Of a DNA stretch of 64,000 nt, positions 10,250 through 24,265 are shown piece after piece. The DNA is from Diphasiastrum complanatum. Lineage: Eukaryota; Streptophyta; Lycopodiopsida; Lycopodiales; Lycopodiaceae. Position numbers and translations under genes: made by a program. The first letter of the stretch is position 1, and every line of letters starts with the position of its first letter. Under the pieces are notes generated by a model that saw only the letters and a program-made list of their open reading frames with translations, ran no database searches and was not told the origin of the DNA. The stretch covers positions 1 through 64,000 of the forward strand of contig MU832556.1 of assembly GCA_029204225.1 (NCBI GenBank), read 5' to 3'.

Positions 10250-11059
10250 CTTGGATTTGGAGGACTTCCTCACCTCTACTTGTAAAACTATTCTTCCCAC
10301 ACCGACCATTGCTCACTCTTCCTCGTTCCCGGCACCACAGTCTACAGCCAATATTCGGTATACGCCTTCTAAATCAACTGAACTTTTTGCCTCTTGGCAG
10401 ATTGATCAATTCAAGGCAGATTTCCAGTTTTTGCGGCATGAAATTTCACAGCTGAAAGGAACAGTTACTTCTTTGATCAACGAGAAGAAGATATTGCAGT
10501 CCAAGGTTGCCTCACTCGAACAATCCATCAAGATCAAGCAGGCCGCAACTTCGCAATCCACCACCAACATGATACGGGAGCTAGAAACCAAGATTGAGAA
10601 GCAACAAGAAGAGACCCTTTCTTGGGCATCAGTTAAAGCGCTCCCATCTCCTTAGTTATCTCAGCCACCATCTCGGAAAAGAAATCTCGAGACCAAAAAG
10701 CCCACAACATTAGAGTTCGCGGGGTCCTGGATACACAGGATGCATTGGCTGAAGCCAAACGCTTTCTCGACACCACTCTCGGGCACAGGACAGAGGGGTT
10801 GGACACCGCATGGAGGACCACTAGAGATGCAGCCACACTCATTATTCGTTTCACCTCCCTTGAGAGTCGCCGAGATGCTTTGCGGTGCAGAGCTAAGCTA
10901 CGTGGTACCACTATCTATGTGGATGACGACCTCACATATATCCAGGTAGAGGAGAGGCGTAAGGCCTTTCAGGCAGCCCGTGAGTCTAGCAGGCGAGTCA
11001 TTTACCGAGATGGACGAGTACGCTTTCTTGATAGCGCCCCTAGAAGCTCCCAGTGCTAG
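10250..11059 (+). pseudogene. LINE C ORF1 protein, frameshifted
   Basis: Same ORF1 as at 16.2 kb. The first part (to 10,655) has YTPSKSTELFASWQIDQFKADF, a coiled coil (SQLKGTVTSLINEKKILQ region, about 10,440-10,610) and EETLSWAS. A frame change near 10,636-10,660 moves the remainder to another frame, which contains HNIRVRGV, AEAKRFLDTTLGHR, DTAWRTTRDAATLIIRF and GTTIYVDDDLTYIQV, and ends at a stop at 11,057-11,059. The conserved RVRG, IIRF and RVIYRDGR blocks define the family's RNA-binding-like domain. Presumed role: LINE RNA binding and multimerisation. Confidence 0.75.
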
Positions 11060-11167
11060 GGATTTCGGGTCCCCGGGTTTGGGAGTGCCCCGGGGCCCCA
11101 TCCACACCATCTTTGGATTGGAGTATGGAATTGTGATGGAATACACTCATCTTCTATAGTTGGCGAC

Positions 11168-14100
11168 TTGATCGATTTCATCACTGGCAGAGATTTATTG
11201 CTCTTTATGGAGACTCATGAGAGTCAGGAGAGCAGATTACCTATTTTTCCAGGATACAGATGGGAATCCGTATACAGACCTGAGACTAGATCAGCTAGCG
11301 GTCGTGGATCCGGAGGTGTTGCATGCTTATATAGAGAGTCTCTTCATCCGAGCATCGAGTTCATCAGACACGACGAGCATGCACGGTATATATGGATTCG
11401 TATTGTTGGACAGGATATTGGTTTGGATAGGGACCTCTTTGTGGCGGCATGTTATTTTCCTCCAGAGTCTTCATCCTTTGCTGAGGGCACAGGTTCACCT
11501 ACCTTGATTTATCGCCTGATATTATCAAATTCGCAAAGTGGGGGCATATTCTCCTCACTGAGGATTTTAATGCCTGAACCTCATCACGGCAGTCAGAGTT
11601 TTATGACATCACCGACCAGCTCCACGTTCATGCCCTTGACAGCGATGATATGGGAGTTACCAGGGTTTCAGAAGACAGCTTGGGACCTACTACCCCTTAC
11701 AGTGAGCATTTATTACAGTTTGGAGAGGCCCATGAGTTAGCCATTTACAATGGCCTAGCTTGTTGGCCAAACTCCGGCAGTTATACTTGTCACCATCACA
11801 GTGGTGGACATAGTCTTGTGGATTATCTCATGGAATCAGCATCTTCCATACCTCTCATCTCTGATTTTCTTGTATCTCCCACCACTCTCTCTGATCATTC
11901 CTTTCTCTCCTTCGCTATCGGCCGCCTCCCACCTCCCCAGCCATCCTCACACCCCTTGCTTACATGGGCGCCCAGGTATACATTCAGTTCTCTCTATACA
12001 GCAGTCTACCAGGAGTTCGTAACCTCCTTACTCCATTCCTCCCCATACAACGTACAGTCAAGACTCAAGCTGCAATTCTTAGCACTTCTCTTCATACCGC
12101 TGCTTCCCTCGCTTTTCCATCTAAACCCCATAAAGGCAGACGCACTCGTTCCTCATCGATACGACCCCCACACCCCCCGTGGTATGATGCTGAATGTCGC
12201 TCTCTTCATCAGCTTGTCACCCATGCCCGTACTCATGATCCTCATCTCCTCCGCTCTGCCAGACGCTCTTACCATCGCACACTCCGCCGAAAAAAGCGTG
12301 CCTATGATGAACGCGTCTTGTTGATCTTCTCTTCAGTTCCTCTTCAGCCACCTTTTGGCGTGAGTTTATCCCTCGTGCTCCACCACCTCTCCTGGATGAC
12401 CTCCGCATATGGACCGAAGACGCTACCAACCTATATACCATACCCACTGACGCACCCATCTCTATCTCCCCACGCCCCTCTGAGTTCACCTTCTTCACCT
12501 CTGACATGGTACTTACGGCCATCAAGAGAATGAAGTCCCATAAAGCAAGAGATATCGAAGACCTTGAATTTGAACTCCTAACTCATGCTTCCGACCTCCT
12601 TGCTCCCACACTAGCCACTCTCCTCAATTCCGTCGTCGTCTCTAGTTTCCCCTCATCCTGGTGCACCAACATCATCCACCCTCCCAGTAATTACCGCACC
12701 ATCATGATCGGACATGTTCTCACGAAGCTCTATGGTACCATACTCCAGTCTGCAGTGAGTTCAAATTCATGCATTGGGGCAGGCAGGTTTCCGATCTCAT
12801 TATTCTACCACTGACCACATTTTTACACTTCGAGCTTTGATTGAGGAAGCTAAGTACAGGAATGAGAGGGTTTACTGCTGTTTTGTGGACTTCAGGACAG
12901 CCTTCGATTCTGTAACACCCTCAGTGCTCATTTAGAGACTTCGTGACCTTGGTTTCTCCACAGATATTGTTCTAGCAGTGATGGCTCTTTATGACATGGT
13001 GGCCAATCTGATCACATTTGGAGCACCATTGGGGTTAAACAGGGGTGTTCTCTTTCATCGGTTCTCTTTGGATTGTATATTGATGAGTTAGAGCGAGTCA
13101 TCTCATAGTGTGGCGGGGGTGGCTATGGACTTGGCACCATTCTGATTGCTATTCTCCTTTATGCGGATGATGTAGTACTAGTATCCCCGACCAGAGAGGG
13201 TTTACAAAGGCAGCTGGATTGTTTACAGGGATTTTGTACCATATGGGGATTGGGGGTGAACACTGCGAAGACCAATCATGCAGCACCAGGAGCTCATCCT
13301 AGATGGACAGACCTTAGAGGTAGTTTCCTCTTATACCTATTTGGGGATACTCTTTTCTGGTCCTACCTTCAACATGCGACAGGCTGCCACCACCCGACTT
13401 GGGAAGGGGCATTCCTCTCTTGTTCAGCTTGAGCGATTCTGCTTTAGGAAGCTCATCCGAGATGCTCGCAGTAAGTGTAGACTTTTTGATACTATTGTCA
13501 CCCCCAGAGCCTTGTATGCAACAGAGACATGGTGTACCGGTCTCCCTTCATCACACTGGGCCAGCAATTCACGATTGCAGACCACCATGTTAGCTCGTAT
13601 GATTCGGGCGAAGCCCTCGGTTCCACACGAGATCCTTCTTGCAGAGTTTGCCGTTCCACCCATTCAGATATATGCCGCGTTCCAGCTTATCGCATACATT
13701 CAGAGAATCCAGGCTCTGCCCGATGAGGATATGAGATATACACAGACAGCACTTGTTTCCTCACACTTTCTCCATGACCAGGGCTATCGACTATTGTGGT
13801 TCTCCCGGGCATCCCACTTCCTCCTTGAGTCATTTGGTATCTCCATTACAAAGTTCCCCTCAGGTACTCATCAATATATCAGGCGCATCTTATATCGGGT
13901 GTACTTGGGGGCGACAGCTTGGGGTTAAACCCGACTATTACTGGACTCATTTTATTGAGCTTGACATAGCAAGGTTCCCGGTCTTACCACATTATTTGGA
14001 CTCAAGACTATCACATTGTCTCAGATTTACATTGGGACAGCTCCGCGTATCATCACATCAGTTGGCTATTGAGAATGGTAGATTCCAAGGTACCCCAAGA

Positions 14101-14597
14101 GAGGAGCGGATTTGCCAGTTATGCTCTTTAGATGAGGTGGATGAGAGGAGCACTTTATCTTTCGGTGCCCGATATACTACGAGATCAGAGGGAGATACCA
14201 CTGTTTGTTCCGTGACACACCTGTCACCTTACGATCGCTCATAGCTTATGAGGACTCCCGATGCGCTGCACTCATGATACGAGAAATGTTTATACTACGA
14301 CAGGATTTGTATCAGACAGCCCAGCAGAATCATGTTTCTCAGCCTCAGATCACTTCTTTCTTCTCCAGGAGGAGAGGACGAGTATTGGATGATGGTGACG
14401 ATGATGATGATGATGACCTACTTGCCCACAGAGATCAGAGACAGCGTCCCACACATACTCATGTTGCAGCACGAGCTACTCGACTATCACGAGGAGACCT
14501 CTTCATCCTCCTGGACGACGTCAGAGACCACCAGTGGCCCTTCATGCCGCGGGCCATATTACATCCTTTTATAGCATCATCATCAGCACCAGACTAG
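11168..14597 (+). pseudogene. LINE C ORF2: APE endonuclease and reverse transcriptase, decayed
   Basis: ORF2 nicks target DNA and reverse transcribes the element RNA. The endonuclease section has LLLFMETHES (about 11,200), GSGGVACLYRESLHPSIEF (11,310-11,370), IWIRIVGQD, and an EDFNA site (near 11,560) in place of the expected GDFNA, followed by a stop. Then come HSLVDYLM and TLSDHSFLSFAI (about 11,805-11,920). RT appears as IKRMKSHKARD (12,520), RVYCCFVDFRTAFDSV (about 12,868-12,915), and the catalytic YADDVVLVSP with YADD at 13,160-13,171. The C-terminal part (13,278-14,597) includes SYTYLGILFSG and a CCHC-like ERICQLCS motif (about 14,105), and ends with an Asp-rich run near 14,395-14,420. 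Multiple frame changes and stops are visible. Confidence 0.85.
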
Positions 14598-14820
14598 ATG
14601 ATAGCATCATACCTCACTCATGACTTTTAGCAGTATACATGCTCCCACATGTTTCTTATAGCATCACATCTATTTCAGTTCATAGCTTTAGATTTAGATT
14701 TGCTATTTCTGTTACGGTTTTGAAGATGTTTCATACGCTCCCATGGTTATCACATACTTGACATGTACATTTACTAGTCTTATATGCCTTTTGGCCTAGA
14801 AAAGACATTAATAAAGCTTT

Positions 14821-16167
<1,347 letters not shown>

Positions 16168-16216
16168 TTCTGAGCCCATCCTCCCCACGTCGATCAGTGC
16201 TATCTCCTCCTTCCTC

Positions 16217-16852
16217 ATGGCACCCCAATCTATAGCAAACATCCCATATACGCCCTCTAAATCCACTGAACTTTTTTCCTCTTGGCAGATTGACCAAATC
16301 AAGGCAGATTTCCAGATTTTGTGGCAAGAAATCTCACAGCTGAAAGGAACGGTTACCTCTCTGATCAATAAGAAGAATATGTTGCAGTCCAAAGTTGCAT
16401 CACTCAAACAATCCATCGGGACCAAGCCGGCTGCAGTCTCGGAGTCCACCACCAATATGTTACGAGAGCTAGAAACCAAGATTGAGAAACATCAAGAAGA
16501 GGCCTTCTCTTGGGCATCCATTTTGAAAAAGGGCACCAAACCAAGCGCGCCTATCTCCTCGGTTACTTCAGCCACCATATCAGAAGAGAAATCTCGAGAT
16601 CAAGAAGCCCATAACATTAGAGTTCGCGGGATTCCGGATACACAGGATGCCTTGGCTGAAGCCAAACGCTTTCTCGACACCACTCTCGGGCACAGGACAG
16701 ATGGGCTAGATACCGCATGGAGGACCACTAGAGATGCAGCCACACTCATTATCCGTTTCACCTCTCTAGAGAGTCGTCGAGATGCTTTGCGATGCAGAAC
16801 TAAGCTACGTGGTACCACTATCTATATGGACGACGACCTCACATATATCTAG
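16217..16852 (+). CDS. LINE E ORF1 protein, 211 residues, open reading frame
   Basis: This is the only uninterrupted ORF1 of the family in the window. ATG 16,217 was chosen because the frame upstream is only the translated (TC)n. Residues about 15-40 read YTPSKSTELFSSWQIDQIKADF. A coiled coil follows to about residue 95, with SQLKGTVTSLINKK and TTNMLRELETKIEKHQEE. The conserved domain is HNIRVRGIPDTQDALAEAK, FLDTTLGHRTDGLDTAWR, DAATLIIRFTSLESRRDAL and GTTIYMDDDLTYI. It ends at a TAG (16,850-16,852) about 25 residues earlier than the frame at 11,059, so it is probably C-terminally truncated. No zinc knuckle is seen. Presumed role is binding LINE RNA. Confidence 0.65.
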   Translation: MAPQSIANIPYTPSKSTELFSSWQIDQIKADFQILWQEISQLKGTVTSLINKKNMLQSKVASLKQSIGTKPAAVSESTTNMLRELETKIEKHQEEAFSWASILKKGTKPSAPISSVTSATISEEKSRDQEAHNIRVRGIPDTQDALAEAKRFLDTTLGHRTDGLDTAWRTTRDAATLIIRFTSLESRRDALRCRTKLRGTTIYMDDDLTYI

Positions 16853-16883
16853 GTGGAGAGGCGTAAGGCCTTTCCAGTAGCCC

Positions 16884-18982
16884 GTGAGTCTGGCAGACGA
16901 GTCATCTACTGCGATGGACGAGTGTGCTTTTCCAGGATACATATGGGATTCCGTATTCAGGCTTGAGACTAGATCAACTAGTGGTCGTGGATCTGGAGGG
17001 GTTGCATGCCTATACAGAGAGTCTCTTCACCCGAGCATTGAGTTCATCAGACACGACGAGCATGCACGCTATATCTGGATTCGTATTGTCGGACAGGACA
17101 TTGGTTTGGACAGGGACCTCTTTGTGTCGGCATGTTACTTTCCTCCAAAGTCTTCATCCTTTGCAGAGGGCACAGGTTCACCATACCTTGATTTGTCACC
17201 TGATATTATCAAATTCGCAAAGCGAGGGTTTTCCTCACTGGGGATTTTAATGCTCGAACCTCCTCACGACAGTCAGAGTTTTATGACATCACCGACCAGC
17301 TCTGCGTTCATGCCCTCGACAGCGATGAGATGGGAGTTACCAAGGTTTCAGTGGACAGCTTGGGATCTATTAACCCCTACGGTGAGCATCTATTGCAGTT
17401 TGGAGAGGCACATGAGTTAGCCATGTACAATGGCCTAACTTGCTGGCCAAATTTCGACAGTTATACTTGTCATCCTCGTAGTGGCGGACATAGTGTTGTG
17501 GACTATCTCATGGGATCACCATCCTCCATACCTCTCATCTCTGATTTTCACATCTCCCTCATCACTCTCTCCGATCACTCCTTTCTAAGAAAGGGTTTAC
17601 TGTTGTTTTGTGGACTTCAGAAAAGCCTTTGATTCTGTACCACCCTCCCTACTTATTCAGAGACTTCGGGACCTTGGTTTCTCCACGGATATTGTTCTGG
17701 CAGTGATGGCTCTTTATGAGGTGGTCTTGGGATGTTTCCGACATGGTAGTGGTATCTCTTATCACATTTGGAACACCATTGGGGTGAAATAGGGATGCTC
17801 TCTTTCGCCGGTTCTTTTTGGATTGTACATTGATGAGTTAGAGCGAGCCATCTCATAGTGTGGAGGAGCTAGATGTAGACTTGGCACCATCTTGAATGCT
17901 ATTCTCTTGTATGTGGATGATGTGGTACTAGTATCCCCGACCAGAGAGGGATTATAGAGGCAGCTGGATTGTTTACAGGGATTCTATACCAAATGCGAAG
18001 ACCAAGGTTATGGTCTTCAACACTTCTCGAGCCTTCATGCAGCACCAGGAGCTCATGCTAGATGGACGAGCTTTAGAGGTAGTTTCCTCGTATACCTATC
18101 TGGGGATACTCTTTTCTGGTCCTACTTTCAGCATGCGACAAGTAGCCACCACTCGACTTGGGAAGGGGCATTCCTCCCTTGTTCAGCTTGAGCGGTTCTG
18201 CTTCAGGAAGTCCATCCTAGATGCTCGCAGTAAGTGCAGACTTTTTGACACTATTGTCACCCCCACAGCCTTGTATGCAGCAGAGACATGGTGTACTAGT
18301 CTTCCATCATCACATTGGGCCAGCATTTCACGATTACAGACCACCATTGTATGATTCGGGCGAAGCCCTCGGTTCCACACAAGATTCTTCTTGCAGAGTT
18401 TGTTGTTCCACCCATTCAGATAGCTGCAGCTTTCCAACTCATCGCACATATTCAGAGTCTTCAAAATCTACCAGATACAGACACGAGATATACGCGGGCC
18501 TCACTTGCCTCCTCACACTCCCTTCATGATCAAGGCTACCGACTGTCGTGGTTCTCACAGGCATCCCATTTTCTCCTTGATTCATTTGGCATCTCCATTA
18601 CAGAGCTCCCCTCAGGTACCCATCAGTATATCAGGCGCTTCTTATATAGAGCATATCTCAACCGTACTTGGAGGCAACAGCTTGGGGTTGAACCCGCCTA
18701 TTACTGGACTCATTTCATTGAGCTTGAGATAGCAGGGTTCCCAGTTTTGCCACACTATTTGGACTCGGGATTATCACACGGCCTCAGATTTACATTGGGA
18801 CAGCTCCGCGTATCATCACATTAGTTGGCTATTGGGACTGGGAGATTCCAGGGTACCCCGAGAGAGGAGCGGATTTGTCAGTTATGTTCCTTGGATGATG
18901 TGGAGTCGGAGGAGTACTTTATCTTTAGGTGCCTGGTGTATTACGAGATCAAAGGGAGATACCACTGTCTGTTTCGTGTACT
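16884..18982 (+). pseudogene. LINE E ORF2, internally deleted
   Basis: The endonuclease piece has GSGGVACLYRESLHPSIEF (about 17,000) and WIRIVGQD (about 17,075), and ends at SVVDYLMGS and TLSDHSF (about 17,580). The frame then joins RT at VYCCFVDFRKAFDSV, missing the finger region present in LINE C. The RT catalytic box reads YVDD (near 17,910) instead of YADD. The C-terminal portion (18,010-18,980) has SYTYLGILFSG, LIAHIQSLQ and the zinc-binding block ERICQLCSLDDVESEEYF. Stops are scattered throughout. It cannot encode an active enzyme. Confidence 0.8.
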
Positions 18983-19688
18983 AAGTAGTAAGTTCTATAG
19001 TTTGTAACTTTACTGTTTACAATTTTTGGAAGTTCTTGGATGTTTGAAAATTGAGACTGTATGATGAATGGTGACAATATCAATAATTGACTGAGGAAAG
19101 TGACCATAGTCACGACTCACCATACTACAGCTTCTCCTCTTGAAATTGCATTCTCTAGAGCATTCTCATGAAATTGGATGTATCTACTTGTTACCAAACT
19201 TTCTATGACGTGTAAACGCCAAAAACCCTCAAAAACACATTCCAAAAAAAAAACCTAAAAAAAAATCCCGTTTCGAACCAGAACCAGTTGTTTCAAACGC
19301 GTTTCGAAATGACGTATGAAACGAGCCCATGAAACATTGGTTGCTAAAGATCAGTACATGGTAGGATTGAACGATGTTGTGTTGCCAGAGTCTAGCAAGC
19401 TAGATGGAACGAACTATAGCATATGGAAGTTCAAGATGCAAAATATTCTCCAGGATCGAGAATATTGGGAGATCATCACAAGTATTGAGATACCTCCTAC
19501 TACTGACAGGGAGTTGCGGGAGTATTAGAGGCAAAGGAGAAGAGCTCATCATATCATCAACTTGTCAGTTATGAATCGGTCACAAATCTTGTTCTTGACT
19601 AAGAAGCTACACACACTAAAAATGCGTATGGGAGAATCAATAACGGACTACTTTACTCAAGTGAAAGATTTCTTGTACCCTCAACAGA
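18983..19688 (+). pseudogene. Insertion in LINE E carrying a Ty1/copia gag fragment
   Basis: The LINE homology breaks near TTCGTG at 18,980 and resumes at AGCTGGAGG (about 19,689). The intervening sequence encodes, at about 19,358-19,680, the N-terminal part of a copia-type gag: LPESSKLDGTNYSIWKFKMQ, then ELREY, a stop at 19,526-19,528, then AHHIINLSVM and ITDYFTQVKDFL. The L-GTNYSIWK motif is typical of copia gag proteins. No LTR or primer site is visible, so it is a relic rather than an element. Confidence 0.55.
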
Positions 19689-19839
19689 GCTGGAGGTTAA
19701 GCTTTGTTTTTCTCTCTGTTTTCTAGTGCTGGTTTAGCTATTAGGAATAAGTCCTACATGGACAATGCTCCTTCTTTTTTGATGTACTCTCTACTTGTCT
19801 TATGTGCCCTCGGGTACTTAACAGACATTAATATAATTC

Positions 19840-20442
<603 letters not shown>

Positions 20443-20536
20443 CTTTCCACTAAAATAGAATCCCCTGCAGAGACCTTGGCATTGCGACGTTGCATGGCAT
20501 TAAGAGCAATATTGCCATCTGAAATACTCTCATCAG
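20443..20536 (-). CDS. NSF: NSF (vesicle-fusing ATPase) N-domain, exon 2
   Basis: NSF is the AAA+ ATPase that disassembles SNARE complexes after membrane fusion; its N-domain binds alpha-SNAP. This 94-bp exon encodes DESISDGNIALNAMQRR followed by NAKVSAGDSILVER. That closely resembles the plant NSF block with IRDGNIALNAIQRRHARVS and TGD. It is bounded by a CAACAG acceptor and an AAAG|GTATGTGG donor. It enters with one nucleotide supplied by exon 1 (completing an Ala codon) and leaves with two nucleotides of an Arg codon, so the phases agree with the exon 1 model. No stop interrupts it. The ATPase domains (D1, D2) are not in the window. Confidence 0.8.
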
Positions 20537-21134
20537 CTGTTGATCGTAAGTCAAGGGAGCTCAAAATGGTTTTTGTGGCCAGAGAAACAAAAACATGTAT
20601 CATTTGTGTGTATACTCCCAATCCAAACACCTCTTCTTCGTCCAAAATTTCAAAGAGTGACTATGATTCAGCTTAAATTCAATTCAATTTGTAATATTTA
20701 GGGCTATCTGAAAAATTGTTTTTGGAGCTTATGATAATTTCTTTACTCTTCTCATGCAAGAAAATCAACCATGTCGAGCTAGATATTCTTGTTTGCAAAC
20801 AAGGCTGTGTCGAATCACAATTCATTCAAAGAACCGTGATTCAAACAGCCGGTTCAAACCGTTTGAAAAAAAAAAAAAACTTGCTTCCGACTGTGCGCAT
20901 TTTCTAGGGGACTGTCACTGGAGTTGGGCGTGCACATTTTCCAAATGAGATAGAGGGGGGGAGGGCTCAAGCCTTGAGGGTTTCTTTGATAGTTTTCGTC
21001 GCGTTTGAGTGTAGGGAGTGTAGAATGTAGGGAGATGGAATCATGGATCAATCATCATGGAAGCTTGACCTTAGAAGAGTGTGTTTGAGAGAGAGAGAGA
21101 TAAAGGGAGGGGTGGGGGAGATTTAGAGTTAGGG

Positions 21135-21184
<50 letters not shown>

Positions 21185-22060
21185 ATTTAGAAATGTTATG
21201 TTAGAATCTTAGATATTAGTTTAGTGTGTTAGTAATAAGTATTAGTAACTTGGTTTAGTGTGTTTCAGTATTGATTAATCACGAATTATAATCTACATGT
21301 TACCCATCAACGCTAAGAAAGCACTTGTTTTTGACATAATCAAAGGGTAGGAATCAAGGGGGAGGGGGCTAAAAAAAACCCTAAAAATGATTCGCAAGTT
21401 CGAACCTGGAGATGTCGATTCTTTCCCGATTCAAACCCAATTCAGACATGGTTCGAAAAGGCGATTCGAAAGGTACCATAAAACTTTTTTTGCAAAGAGA
21501 ATAGCATATATCTAAGCTCACAAAATTCAATAAAGTCTTATAGGCCAATTGTTAGATGTTTCATTTCATCGATTAGTTTCGAAGTTTGTAAAAACAAAAA
21601 ATTTAACTATAAAAAATTCCGCTCATTTAGCAATGAATTTCGAATTTATAGCTCTTAATCTATCCAACTGTTAAAAGGCGTAAATTTTTCATATGGTTGA
21701 CTTCAAAAATTTTGACAAGAACTAACATATACCTCCCTTAAAGCACTAAATGTATTCATTGAAGATTTTCATTTATTGTTTTGTCTTGTACAGGTCTAAA
21801 TATAGAACCATGATGTGCTGATTGCCTTCAAAATTCTTTGTGAATCCAATGACAATATGGCATAGATGGATGCAACAAGGGACGGTTTTGAATGTTCTTT
21901 GCAACAAACTCTCCATGGCAACAAAGCCCATAACTTCAAGAAGGTCCATCCAGGAAAGATACAAATGCAAATTGAAAGGTCAAAATCAAATTCAACTCAA
22001 ACAAGCAAAAGCCGGTAAATCCTGCATGCAAATCAATCCAAGATGACACCAAAAGCACAC
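20537..22060 (-). other. NSF intron 1, about 1.5 kb
   Basis: The interval lies between the donor G|GTGTGC after exon 1 and the CAACAG acceptor before exon 2. It contains a (GT)n tract (about 21,138-21,177), a GAGAGA run near 21,092, and A-rich stretches. No coding sequence is recognised in it. Phase agreement (1 nt left by exon 1, 2 nt taken by exon 2) supports the intron. Confidence 0.7.
21138..21177 (+). repeat. (GT)n microsatellite
   Basis: About 20 GT units inside NSF intron 1, followed by GAGAGAGA. Confidence 0.95.
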
Positions 22061-22268
22061 CATTTCGTGGATATTTGACAGTTAACACCATTGCAGATCC
22101 GACGACCGCCAAACCATGATCTGTACCCTTGCGTAGAAACCGAGCAGTATCGTGAGGAGAGCAGTAGGCGCAATTGGTAAGGGCCAGCTCCTGGGAGGGT
22201 GTGGTTGTGACCTTCATGGTTAAAGTGGGAGAGTCCAAAATGCCTGTGCTCTCTCCTATGCGTCGCAT
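22061..22268 (-). CDS. NSF: NSF (vesicle-fusing ATPase) N-domain, exon 1
   Basis: The first coding exon on the - strand encodes SPTLTMKVTTTPSQELALTN followed by CAYCSPHD, the very conserved start of plant NSF (MKVT-TP--DLALTN-AYCSPSDL). It then continues with a more divergent stretch, RFLRKGTDHGLAVVGSAMVL and TVKYPRN, before a GT donor. The start codon is either 22,268 (MRRIGEST) or, in the same frame, 22,319 (MRRKSDS). I prefer 22,268 because it gives a leader of the length usual for plant NSF. Joined with exon 2 it gives the N-terminal roughly 100 residues of the protein, which is about 740 residues long in plants. The divergence after AYCSP is notable, but there is no stop. Confidence 0.78.
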
Positions 22269-22560
22269 GTAGCCCGTAATGCCCGTGGCAGCAGAAATAC
22301 TATCACTCTTCCTCCTCATTCCTGCAATATCTGATGATCAAACGATCGTTCCTCTCTCGCTCGCTCGCTCTCTCTCTCTTCTCTCTCTCTCTCTCTCTCT
22401 CCAAAAAAGAAGAAGAGCGAAAGACGAGAGAACAAAATCTTCGCTTGAAACAATACAACTCACCCCATTGATCACAACTGCCCACGTGGCAAAGTTTATT
22501 GGGCAGATGCATCACTCTTTTTAAATGAGGGAATTTAGCATGCTGAGTAAAAAGTCACTC
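22269..22560 (-). promoter_or_regulatory. Putative 5' UTR and promoter of the NSF gene
   Basis: Upstream of the NSF start is a pyrimidine-rich stretch (CTCGCTCGCTCTCTC at about 22,358-22,401; GA-rich on the gene's strand), a common feature of plant 5' leaders. Further upstream is a G-box CACGTG at 22,483-22,488 within CCCACGTGGC. A TATA box is not obvious. The assignment rests on position only. Confidence 0.35.
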
Positions 22561-24240
22561 AAAGTCACAAACCATCTAAGGGTGAGGGTTAAGTGATAGC
22601 ACCATTTCCACCATCATATCCTCTATTAGCGCTCATCATAACTTCCCACACTTAGATCTTTGAGAGCTCACCTCTATTAGTGTGTTGGTGGTTTCCTCCC
22701 ACGTTCCGGCTTTGACACGGTAGACTCCTTCATTCATTATAGATAAACATTCATATCATAAATAATTAGATAAAAGCATAATTTTTTGTCGTGCCATGTA
22801 TGGCAAGGATTACTGCAACATTTTCAATATCACTAACGTGTCCGCTCTAGGCCCTAGGTGGGACAAAATGCATTTTCCTCCAAAACAAAACTCTCTTCGC
22901 ATTTAAGGCTTTGATTGGACAGATGTCCATCTGCTCTCCTTTCCTCGCTTTTTTCAGAGACGAGATGTGTTGCATGCATCTTCTAGAATCCTCCTTTCCT
23001 TGAGAGAGGAAATTGTTTGCACAATGTGCATGTTTCTGAGAGGATGGTTAGCCCAAGAGGGCGCTTGTTGGGCAACGCATTTGGGTTCCTAGTTTCTTTG
23101 GAGGCAAAATAGCAAATGCTTTTGTTGTTTGGACAAAGGCCATGCCATTGCTTCTGCGCTCTGCATACTACATACCATGCTTTGCGAACATGGAGCATTA
23201 GGTGGACTGAAAGAGGATATTTACCATGCATGCATGGAATTCGCATTTCTATTGTTTGGGCTTTGCATGTTGGTTGTGAGTATGAAGGTCAGTGTGGCAT
23301 ACTGTTTGGCATGTTTTTGTTTTGTTATGGTTTCATTCTCAATTGTGGCCAGTATTTGGAAGCAACAGTTTGCATTGGAAGTTGTGGTTTTTTCCAACTT
23401 TTTGAAGGTATGGTTAGTCAACTTCTGTTAGCAATCCTTGGTCTCATAGCCTGTGCCTTGAGTTTCATGATCTATATGTATTGACAATCATGTGGTTGTG
23501 AAAGGTTCATCTTTTCTTAGACAATGTTTGCAAAAGGTTTGAGAAATTTATGAAGAATCGTTGCTTTTCAAAATATGCATACATACAATGTAGCTTTTGG
23601 TTGTGTAGATGTGTGTGATTCTTCCAATATCTTCTATGGGTCAAGCTTCTCATTCAAGGCAAAAAAACGATAGAACATGTCTTTCTTCTATTTGAGATGG
23701 AGGATTGATTGTCATGACTAGCTTCATTTGGCAAGTTGGTATTTGTTTGCAACCAACACCCCATAAGTTTTGCGGTGCTTTTTATTTGCAACAAGATCTA
23801 AGAATCTTGTCATCTTTTGTAATGAAATTTCCAAGCTTGTAAATGACATGAATCAGCTAGTTAGCTATTGTGTGGTTCTGACCCCCTGTTAGAAGTTTGT
23901 TTTTGTTCTCATGAATCATTTTAATCAATCATCTAAGTTGAGCAACATGCAAGCTTCACGATAGTTGCAATCAAATATTGACTTCAAAGTTTTATACAAG
24001 TATGTCAGGTTGGATTCAGTTTGTATACTGTTATACATTGAATTGCAAATTCTAGGTATTGTGGTATATGTGTGAAAGAATCAGATCGAAAACATGCTTA
24101 ATGGATCAATGAGATTTAGAGGCAAATTTGGTTGCACATCTAGTTTCATCAATAGGCTAGAAAACATGTATCTAACATGCTAGAATAGGAAAATCACTAT
24201 GATCCAATATAGTACTGCACCTATCCGTACAACAGTAGTA
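22561..24240. other. Intergenic sequence, no gene recognised
   Basis: I see no repeat boundary, domain or convincing exon. An open frame at 23,116-23,484 (+) encodes a hydrophobic, Cys-rich stretch, but it matches nothing I know and lacks codon-level support. Similar open frames exist on the opposite strand. Confidence 0.4.
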
Positions 24241-24251
24241 GTACATCAACC

Positions 24252-24265
24252 TTCACACGTGTGAA
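24252..24265 (+). promoter_or_regulatory. Perfect 14-bp palindrome TTCACACGTGTGAA (G-box core), outside the intact elements
   Basis: This is the same palindrome found in the LTRs of Copia-1 and Copia-2 and in the Copia-2 leader. Here it precedes a short A-rich open frame (24,261-24,566) without a recognised domain. It could be the remnant of a related LTR. Confidence 0.5.

Noticed and set aside
18983-19688. The insertion in LINE E as a spliced intron (it can be read as starting GT and ending CAACAG)
   Set aside because: It contains a copia gag relic, LINE C lacks it, and a GT/AG pair at such junctions is likely by chance.
23116-23484. A 122-residue Cys-rich hydrophobic protein
   Set aside because: Overlapping open frames exist on both strands, and there is no recognisable motif, promoter or splice support.
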